From positions 1 to 20,845 of the forward strand of contig JAOZPK010000023.1 in the NCBI GenBank assembly GCA_029932755.1: a stretch of DNA of 20,845 nt. Direction: 5' to 3'. Source of the DNA: Candidatus Cloacimonadota bacterium (GTDB lineage Bacteria; Cloacimonadota; Cloacimonadia; Cloacimonadales; TCS61). The notes beneath the pieces are model-generated. The model ran no database searches. It saw only the letters and a list, made by a program, of their open reading frames with translations, and had not been told where the DNA came from. Of this stretch, positions 15,701-20,845 are shown piece after piece. The position numbers and the translations under genes are program-made. The number at the start of each line of letters is the position of its first letter. Position 1 is the first letter of the stretch.

Positions 15701-16520
15701 TCTTAGGTTCTATATTGATAATATACAAGAAGAACAGTGGAGTGGTAATGTAGGCTGGGGAGAAGAAACTTATTCAATCTCTGCAGGAACTCATACCGTC
15801 GAGTGGAGATATGTAAAAGATCAAGGTGTTACCGGAGGAACAGATTGCGCACGGATAGACTTCATTACATTCCCCGAACTTGGGATTACTTCACTTCCTA
15901 TCATTAATGCAAATCCGAATATCGTAAGTATTGAATTAGGCATAGATGAGATAGGTGAGGAAATAGTTGAAATTACAAATATTGGTGGTGGAATATTAAA
16001 TTACACTATAACATTAACCGATTCACCTGAGTGGCTTACAGTAGATCCTACAAACGGTAGTTTAACATCCGGTGAAATGGATGAAATTACACTAAGCTTT
16101 GATACTGAGGGACTTGAAATAGGGCAATATACAAGTTCAATGCTGATAGAAGATGAACTTGGTGAACAGACATCTGTACCCGTTACTCTTAACGTAACTA
16201 ATACAGGAATGAATGATGACCTGCCAATGGTAACAGAATTAATCGGTAATTACCCGAATCCATTTAACCCTTCAACAAATATTAAATTCAGTTTAAAAAC
16301 TGATTCCAAAGTATCTCTCATGATCTATAATATACGTGGTCAGAAAGTGAGAACATTGGTTAATGATAACCTACAGGCTGGACATCATTCTGTGGTTTGG
16401 GACGGAAGAGATGATTCAGGCAAAAATGTATCAAGTGGAGTTTATTTCAATGGTTTCGATTCAAATGATGGAAACAGCGGAAGATACACTAGTATTAAAA
16501 AAATAATTCTATTAAAATAA
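12735..16520 (+). CDS. C25-family cysteine protease (second, divergent) with T9SS sorting domain
   Basis: A 1261-residue secreted protein. In order: signal peptide (1-20); pro-domain (about 22-216) with Arg-rich NRNRE at its end; C25 catalytic domain (about 218-595) with His459 in NILNHLGHSGVQ and Cys495 in IYSQGCLPAAFEQDCIAEKF, then LILFGDPSLDIW; an Ig-like domain (about 605-680); CARDB-like modules (about 686-905); a jelly-roll domain (about 915-1047, IEDFESGDF, DYLRFYIDN); a BACON-like domain (about 1054-1155, SPEWLTVDPTNGSLTSGE); and the sorting domain (1167-1261). The catalytic motifs are C25 but match neither Rgp nor Kgp: the His is preceded by NHLGH and the Cys by SQGC, and I cannot identify the specificity residues. 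AGGAG precedes the ATG. It is followed after 21 bases by the Rgp-like gene, so the two form an operon. Confidence 0.93.
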   Translation: MKMRLIFILISFTMMTAVLSATVINKEFTFDEPTIKKIDNYDRITIDGLSYNYEPGHPEVPILPVQLIIPAGEEAVSVEVSYKNAEPVTGTFNVYPRQKPYPISYEGEVSFVEPINEIYSKNEFYPAELVSEVTTQYLRGHSIALLNLFPVQYNPVTKELLYYSSITISIETKQTAQATSSFQKFYRDDASTKNRVKQLVSNPEEVSSYPAANRNREITYDYIIITSSAFESNFSDFIEFKMQQGYNVFLKTTNEIYTEYTGADNSEKVRNFIIDAYETMGAEYILLGGDTAIVPYRGFWVNSYGTEDYNIPSDLYFSGLDRVGTGAGPDWNVDGDNKWGEHVEADYYSEVYLGRISAGNSVEFSAAFNKQMMYQDSPVIADLEKSLMVGEELNNSPQTNGGVYKNEIVTGGYFNGYSTAGLPANFTNDTLYDMNGYWNTSQLFSKMNSGINILNHLGHSGVQYNMKLYNSNVTNTNITVNGVNHSYFMIYSQGCLPAAFEQDCIAEKFTTIDNGCAVFIGNSRYGWYMPGGTNSSSQLMDREFFDAIFGEDITQVGPMNADSKEDNASQCGNDNIRWVYYELILFGDPSLDIWTEIPEDIIATFQPSIPMGTIEIDFQTDAPYARIGLIQNGEMIGNGTADASGNATIEFFEVVTMPETISVSIIAHNKNRFESELLVISNEPYVIFESYTVNDILGNGNSLPDFDESITFDMSLQNVGTVTANGVTAVLSEEDDYINITSGNNTFGDMIAQQIVTVSDAFALDIADDVPDQHNVLFTIVASGEGQDDWTSTFNMTVNAPELFSNSFVVSDVSGNNNGVIDPGEDANIIITAENIGHANSPITFVHLTCDNSDIIIENDLIEIGQIAAQSNANAVFEITADSAIPVGTSVTFQVSITSGSYDFSTSFIKWIGLIIEDFESGDFIAFPWEFSGNADWTITTDAYEGVYSAKSGTIGNNAQSNLSLELNVLADGEISFYRTVSSELNYDYLRFYIDNIQEEQWSGNVGWGEETYSISAGTHTVEWRYVKDQGVTGGTDCARIDFITFPELGITSLPIINANPNIVSIELGIDEIGEEIVEITNIGGGILNYTITLTDSPEWLTVDPTNGSLTSGEMDEITLSFDTEGLEIGQYTSSMLIEDELGEQTSVPVTLNVTNTGMNDDLPMVTELIGNYPNPFNPSTNIKFSLKTDSKVSLMIYNIRGQKVRTLVNDNLQAGHHSVVWDGRDDSGKNVSSGVYFNGFDSNDGNSGRYTSIKKIILLK

Positions 16521-16541
16521 ATAAAAAGTGGAGGAACTTTT

Positions 16542-19500
16542 ATGAAAAATAGTAAATTATATATTACTATGACTTTGATCTTGGCTTTGAGTAGCACATT
16601 GTTATTCGCTGCAAACGGATATAATGTAAACTTTTCACAGTCAATGAATGCTGAGATCACTTTAGATTTTGATCTTGAGAACTACAGTTTAGAACAAGTT
16701 ACAAAAAATGGTTTAACTTATTCTACAATCAATTTTGAAAACAGCATAACGACAAAGAAAAATGGATTCGCAGAACTTCCTTTCATTCATGCAGCTGTAC
16801 AACTATCAGATACAAAGAATATAACAACGGAAGTAATTGCTAATGATTATGTTGAATATTTGCTTGATCATCCGCTTCTACCATCTCGTGGAACTATCTA
16901 CCGTAATCAAGATCCATCTTCTATCCCATATGAAGTTGCTGATGCATCTATAACTGATGAATTCTACCCGGGAAATATCGCAGAAACAATGGAACCTTTT
17001 ATTGTTCGTGATATCAGAGGTAGCCTGGTTTACGTATATCCCTTCCAATACAATGCAGAGAGGAATATATTAAGAGTATATGAAAATGTTACAATAAAAC
17101 TTATAGAAAATAGTTCAACTCCTATAAACCCAATTATTAATGCACCAGAACGTATAACAAAAGCGATGAATTCACTTTATAGATCTGTTTTTATCAATTA
17201 CACCGAAACAAGATTTGAGCATGAATTAGATGAATTCGGTTCCATCCTTGTTATTCACACACCTCGTGATGCAGCAGCTATACTCCCCTACATTGAATGG
17301 AAAAGAGAAAAAGGATTCACCGTTTATGTAGAAGAAGTAGCTACGGGTACCAATGTAACATCTCTTGTAAGCTCTCAATTCTCCAGTCATAATGATATTC
17401 TTTATGTACAGATTGTTGGAGATTGGAATGATATTTCCGGTACAACAATAGGTGGAACGGCTACTGATCCTACTTTGGGTTGTCTGGTTGGTGGTGATAA
17501 CTATCCGGACCTTATTGTTGGAAGATTCTCGGCAAGTAATGCGGGTCAAGTTACCACTCAGGTAAATAAAACAATAGGCTATGAAAAAACTCCTGAGATC
17601 GGTGGTGACTGGTATAGCAAGGGATTAGGTATCGGTTCTGAACAAGGAGCTGGAAACGGTGATGATGGTGAAGCAGATTATGTTCATATTGATGTGATCA
17701 AAGATGATAAACTTCTACCTTTTACATATACTGAAGTTGCAGAAGCATATCAGTATCCTTCTATGGCTTTAGTTTCCGGTCCTGTTAATGATGGACTTAC
17801 AATAATTAATTATTGTGGTCATGGTTCTACTACAAGTTGGGTGACATCGGGCTTTAATAATTCTGCTGTAAATAATCTTTCAAATGGAGACAAACTTCCA
17901 TTTATTATTTCTGTAGCTTGTGTGAATGGAAATTTTCAAAGTGCGGAATGCTTTGCAGAAGCTTGGTTACATAAATCTGGTGGTGGAGCTGTTGGAATGT
18001 TAGCCTCTACTATCAATATGAGCTGGGCTCCTCCAATGAGAGGTCAAGATTATATCAATGACCTTCTTATTGGTGGATATGATTATTCTGCCCATGCTGG
18101 TCAAAACGGCATAACTACCGATGTTCAAAAAACAACTTACGGAGCAGTATGTTTTAACGGCTCTATTCTTATGGTTGTTGAAGATTATAGTAGTGGTTTA
18201 AATGAAATGCAGCACTGGACAATATTTGGTGATGCTTCACTTCAAGTTAGAACAGATACTCCTCAAGAACTTACACTTTCCAATACTGCTGTTTTAATGG
18301 GAATAGATTTTACTACAACTATAACAGCAGGAGGATCTCCGATAGAAGGAGCGATAGTTGCTCTTTCGCAAGATGATGAAGTTTTTTATGGAATTTCTGA
18401 TTCTAATGGAGATGTTGCCATTACTCATGAACTTGCTGCAGGAATTTGCACAATGGTTGTTTCCGGTTTTAACACAGAAACACTTTACGATGACAATGTT
18501 GCAGTAATTCCTCCGGGTGGACCATATTTATTATTTAGTTCATTTGAGACACATGACGATAATAATAATATCCCCGAATATAATGAAGCTATAACTTTAG
18601 ATGTATATGTGGAAAATGTAGGGACAGACAATGCAACTAACATAGCTATAACACTTAGCACTACCAATGATTATATCACAATTACTGATGCAGATGAAAC
18701 TGTTGCTCTTATCGAAGATGGCGAGATTGTTTCTCTTATCGACGCCTTTGCTTTCGATGTCGCAAATGATATTCCAGATCAGCACTCTGCAACATTCGAT
18801 TTAGAAATGGTTGCTAACGAAGGTACATGGACAGATCAATTCTATATTACATTCAATGCTCCATCTTTAGAAGCAGGGTCAATAGGAGTAGCAGATTCAG
18901 GTGGAGATGGCATTCTCGATCCGGGTGAAACAGCTACACTTTTATTCCCGATTCTTAATGCGGGAAATGCAATCTCAGAAGATATTATCGCAGAGCTCAC
19001 AACTTCTTCTCCTGATATAATTACTATAATTAGTGGTACGTTTAATATGACGGGACTGGGAATTGGTGAAGATGATATTGCAAGCTTTGATATTGAAGTA
19101 GCAAATGATGCAACACTTGGCTCAAATGCAAATTTCGAGTTAACGATAAACAGTAGTGGTTATACAAGCTCATCCTCATATTCTCTTTTTATCGGACTAA
19201 TTATGGAAAACTTTGAAACAGGTGACTTTTCACTTTTCGATTGGCAGATGGGTTCATCTGGATGGGAAATTGATGATACAAATGCTTATGAAGGAGCTTA
19301 TTGTGCAAAATCTACAACTATCTCTCACAATCAAACTGCATCTCTCAGTGTAACAATGGATGTAGAACCGGATGGTGAGATATCATTCTATAGAAAGGTC
19401 TCTTCTGAAAGTGGTGGTTCAAATTATTTTTATGATGGATTAGTATTTTATATTAATGGAATGGAACAAGATAAATGGCAGGGAGAGATTGCCTGGAGTC

Positions 19501-19952
19501 AAGTAAGTTTTCCAGTATCAGCCGGAACAGACATTGAATTCAAGTGGACATATCAAAAAGATGGTTCTGTTAGTAATGGAAGTGATTGTGGTTGGATCGA
19601 TGAGATCATATTCCCTGCATCTGGTAGTGGAACGGATATTGATGATTTCAGTACAGAAGATATGATTACTGAACTCAGTGGTAACTATCCGAATCCATTC
19701 AATCCTACAACCAACATTAAATTCAACTTAAAAAATGATTCCAAAGTATCACTGGTAATCTACAATATACGTGGTCAGAAAGTGAGAACACTGGTTAATG
19801 ATAATCTACAGGCTGGTTCTCATTCTATAGTCTGGGACGGAAGAGATGAATCCGGTAAAAGTGTATCAAGTGGAGTATACTTCAACGGTTTTGATGCATC
19901 CTCTATGAACGGTGATTACACCAGCATTAAGAAAATGATACTATTGAAATAA
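16542..19952 (+). CDS. Arginine-gingipain (Rgp)-like C25 cysteine protease with T9SS sorting domain
   Basis: A 1136-residue secreted protease. In order: signal peptide (1-24); pro-domain (about 25-224); catalytic domain (about 225-570) with His427 in NYCGHGSTTSW and Cys460 in ISVACVNGNF; Ig-like domain (about 575-655); two CARDB-like modules (about 660-883); jelly-roll domain (about 886-1026); and the sorting domain (1042-1136), with no extra domain between the last two. The catalytic region follows RgpB: VACVNG, CFAEAWL, STINMSWAPPMRGQD, HWTIFGDASLQVRT. Asp379 in DGEADYVHID aligns with RgpB Asp163, the Arg-binding residue as recalled, at the same distance (48) from the His. W495 matches W284. 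R224-F225 aligns without gaps with the RgpB activation cut (Arg before the first mature residue). GGAGG precedes the ATG, 21 bases after the second protease. The gene is the last of the operon, followed by its own trailer and terminator. Confidence 0.95.
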   Translation: MKNSKLYITMTLILALSSTLLFAANGYNVNFSQSMNAEITLDFDLENYSLEQVTKNGLTYSTINFENSITTKKNGFAELPFIHAAVQLSDTKNITTEVIANDYVEYLLDHPLLPSRGTIYRNQDPSSIPYEVADASITDEFYPGNIAETMEPFIVRDIRGSLVYVYPFQYNAERNILRVYENVTIKLIENSSTPINPIINAPERITKAMNSLYRSVFINYTETRFEHELDEFGSILVIHTPRDAAAILPYIEWKREKGFTVYVEEVATGTNVTSLVSSQFSSHNDILYVQIVGDWNDISGTTIGGTATDPTLGCLVGGDNYPDLIVGRFSASNAGQVTTQVNKTIGYEKTPEIGGDWYSKGLGIGSEQGAGNGDDGEADYVHIDVIKDDKLLPFTYTEVAEAYQYPSMALVSGPVNDGLTIINYCGHGSTTSWVTSGFNNSAVNNLSNGDKLPFIISVACVNGNFQSAECFAEAWLHKSGGGAVGMLASTINMSWAPPMRGQDYINDLLIGGYDYSAHAGQNGITTDVQKTTYGAVCFNGSILMVVEDYSSGLNEMQHWTIFGDASLQVRTDTPQELTLSNTAVLMGIDFTTTITAGGSPIEGAIVALSQDDEVFYGISDSNGDVAITHELAAGICTMVVSGFNTETLYDDNVAVIPPGGPYLLFSSFETHDDNNNIPEYNEAITLDVYVENVGTDNATNIAITLSTTNDYITITDADETVALIEDGEIVSLIDAFAFDVANDIPDQHSATFDLEMVANEGTWTDQFYITFNAPSLEAGSIGVADSGGDGILDPGETATLLFPILNAGNAISEDIIAELTTSSPDIITIISGTFNMTGLGIGEDDIASFDIEVANDATLGSNANFELTINSSGYTSSSSYSLFIGLIMENFETGDFSLFDWQMGSSGWEIDDTNAYEGAYCAKSTTISHNQTASLSVTMDVEPDGEISFYRKVSSESGGSNYFYDGLVFYINGMEQDKWQGEIAWSQVSFPVSAGTDIEFKWTYQKDGSVSNGSDCGWIDEIIFPASGSGTDIDDFSTEDMITELSGNYPNPFNPTTNIKFNLKNDSKVSLVIYNIRGQKVRTLVNDNLQAGSHSIVWDGRDESGKSVSSGVYFNGFDASSMNGDYTSIKKMILLK
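18519..19619 (+). repeat. Duplicated beta-module block shared with 9620-10705
   Basis: From the GPYLLFSSFE segment to IDEIIFPA, the third protease is nearly identical in protein, and highly similar in DNA, to residues 669-1030 of the first (9620-10705). Stretches such as HDDNNNIPEYNEAITLDVY are unchanged. The second protease has the same domain order but is much more divergent. This indicates recent duplication or gene conversion between the first and third genes, limited to their C-terminal halves and trailers. Confidence 0.85.
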
Positions 19953-20063
19953 GGATAAGTATGTGGGGATAGCTCATTGAGCTGCCCGAAAAAAAGGTAG
20001 ATTTGATCTACCACTACGAAGAATAGTAAAAGCCAGGTTCAGCAGTTGCTGAACCTGGCTTTT
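19941..20063 (+). repeat. Structured 3' trailer, copy 2
   Basis: This is the counterpart of 11370-11494. It contains CTATTGAAATAAGGATAAG, a small hairpin AGCTCA-T-TGAGCT (19971-19983), GGTAGAT/ATCTACC (19997-20013), CCACTACGAA and a 13-bp terminator stem. The hairpins are kept even though the sequences have drifted. No frame is visible. Confidence 0.75.
20032..20063 (+). terminator. Terminator of the second/third protease operon
   Basis: Perfect stem GCCAGGTTCAGCA/TGCTGAACCTGGC (20032-20044 with 20047-20059), two-base loop, then TTTT. It is homologous to 11462-11494, with CCAGG/CCTGG in place of CCCAG/CTGGG on both arms. Confidence 0.9.
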
Positions 20064-20118
20064 GCATTAATACTAAATTTTAAGTCAGAATTGAAATAGT
20101 TGTATTAGTTTTCTGAAA

Positions 20119-20622
20119 TTAACTTAATAAATCTAATAGATCATCTAAACTATTTTTTGTAAATTCAATATCTGCACATTGTCTATACAGTTCTTTCCGC
20201 TGATCCCATAACTTGTACAGTTCATCTTCACTTCGGTCAAGAGCTAGAGGTCTGTATGAATTTAGAATTCTTGATCTGATAATTTGCCAGGAAGGATTTA
20301 TCCAGATAGTTTTTTTTATTTTAATAATATCTCTATTTTTCTGTAATTCTACTATCCCGCCACCTGTTGAGATTATCCCGGATTTATTCCAATTTTTTAA
20401 TATTCCTGATTCCAGTTCACGAAAAACTTTTTCACCTTTAAGTTTGAAAATATCATTAACATCAAGTTTTGCTTCTCTCTCTATTTCACGGTCAATATCA
20501 TGAAATTCCATATTTAATTTCTCTGCCAATTTCTCACCCAGATAAGTTTTCCCAACTCCCATAAACCCAATTATAAATATTTGTTCATCAGTATTAAGAA
20601 ATGAGTCTATTGATTCAGCCAT
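20119..20622 (-). CDS. aroK: Shikimate kinase
   Basis: A 167-residue cytoplasmic enzyme that phosphorylates shikimate at its 3-hydroxyl with ATP, a step toward chorismate and the aromatic amino acids. The Walker A motif is GFMGVGKT (G19-T26). The shikimate-binding sites are the DID region (D42, D44), R68 in VFRELE, and the STGGG loop (G87-G89). R124 in NSYRPLA lies in the lid, and the ELYRQCAD segment is typical. The length is normal for AroK. The ATG at 20620-20622 was chosen because AAGGAG lies at the right distance before it. A frame extended to 20661 would start inside the preceding terminator hairpin. It is followed by convergent protease transcripts. Confidence 0.95.
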   Translation of the reverse strand: MAESIDSFLNTDEQIFIIGFMGVGKTYLGEKLAEKLNMEFHDIDREIEREAKLDVNDIFKLKGEKVFRELESGILKNWNKSGIISTGGGIVELQKNRDIIKIKKTIWINPSWQIIRSRILNSYRPLALDRSEDELYKLWDQRKELYRQCADIEFTKNSLDDLLDLLS

Positions 20623-20640
20623 ACTTTTCTCCTTCCTAAT

Positions 20641-20668
20641 AAAAAAAGAAGACCGGCTCAAGCCGGTC
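20641..20668 (-). terminator. Terminator of the gene at the right edge
   Basis: Stem GACCGGCT/AGCCGGTC (20651-20658 with 20661-20668) with a two-base loop. On the minus strand it is followed by TTCTTTTTTT. It ends the transcript of the partial gene at 20708-20845 and insulates it from aroK, which then needs its own promoter or readthrough. Confidence 0.88.
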
Positions 20669-20707
20669 TATCTTTTATTACTTATTTATAAAAAAATAAT
20701 AAAGTTG

Positions 20708-20845
20708 TTATCCATCTAACTTTTCTTCTTTAATCTTTTCTTTAACAACTTCTTTTATTTCTTCGATTTTCTTATCAGTTTTTTCTTCTGTCACTTTAGA
20801 ATCTACTTCAGCTTTCACTTCCTCTACTTTCTTTTCTTCTACTTC
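20708..20845 (-). CDS. C-terminal tail of an unidentified gene (Lys/Glu-rich)
   Basis: An open minus-strand frame enters from the right edge and ends at TAA 20708-20710, giving 45 visible residues that are almost wholly Glu, Lys and Val (for example KVEEVKAEVDSKVTEEK) and end in KEEKLDG. This looks like a long charged helix or a disordered tail of a larger protein. Such tails occur on many unrelated proteins, so no family is proposed. A strong terminator follows 40 bases later, consistent with a real gene end. Confidence 0.55.
   Translation of the reverse strand, partial: EVEEKKVEEVKAEVDSKVTEEKTDKKIEEIKEVVKEKIKEEKLDG

Noticed and set aside
7616..19952. Caspase-like abortive-infection (defence) proteases
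   Set aside because: The fold is related, but signal peptides, pro-domains, Ig-like and sorting domains, and the close match to gingipains, show extracellular enzymes.
20623..20661. Extended N-terminus of aroK (13 extra residues)
   Set aside because: It would begin inside a terminator hairpin and has no ribosome binding site, while the ATG at 20622 has AAGGAG at a proper distance.

Overview
The window is AT-rich, uses ATG and TTG starts, and carries four secreted proteins that end in a Por/T9SS-type sorting domain with the signature NYPNPFNP. Three of these share a nearly identical tail (IYNIRGQ, VNDN.QAG, VWDGRD). This style of C-terminal domain, with the gene mix seen here, suggests a Gram-negative of the Fibrobacterota-Chlorobiota-Bacteroidota neighbourhood, most probably Candidatus Cloacimonadota. 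The taxonomic call is an inference from protein style. No rRNA, tRNA or CRISPR array was seen.

Layout. (1) 1-704, minus strand: a small predicted lipoprotein, cheD, and the first 20 codons of a further gene that leaves the window. (2) 734-1806: an accessory patch with a REP-associated tyrosine transposase (RAYT) boxed by two inverted copies of a two-hairpin repeat plus a third copy outside, a decayed C-terminus of a PAS/histidine-kinase-like gene, a pair of long palindromes and a strong terminator. (3) 1836-7438, minus strand: a tightly packed set of seven genes (coiled-coil protein, ruvX, mltG, CPA-type cation/proton antiporter, PTS EIIA-like regulator with a PII-like tail, YfaP/DUF2135 secreted protein, LPP20-like lipoprotein) ending at the 1771-1806 terminator. 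(4) 7616-19952: a secreted protease island. It has three C25 (gingipain-family) cysteine proteases on the plus strand and one further T9SS-type secreted protein on the minus strand. (5) 20119-20845, minus strand: aroK and the charged C-terminal tail of an incomplete gene.

The protease island is the main find. The first protease matches lysine-gingipain (Kgp) through its catalytic and immunoglobulin-like domains. The third matches arginine-gingipain (RgpB). Each keeps the specificity residues I recall for its counterpart, and both have an Arg at the pro-domain/catalytic junction. This suggests an Arg-then-Lys activation cascade like that of Porphyromonas gingivalis. The second protease is a more distant C25 type, co-transcribed with the Rgp-like one. 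Both transcription units (protease 1; proteases 2 and 3) start at GG-N10-GC elements that look like sigma-54 (RpoN) -24/-12 promoters at the right distance. Both end in a duplicated trailer of hairpins whose terminator stems differ by compensating changes. The C-terminal halves of proteases 1 and 3, including the trailer, look like a segmental duplication or recent gene conversion, while the catalytic halves have different specificities.

The gingipain comparisons rest on remembered sequences and need an alignment to confirm.
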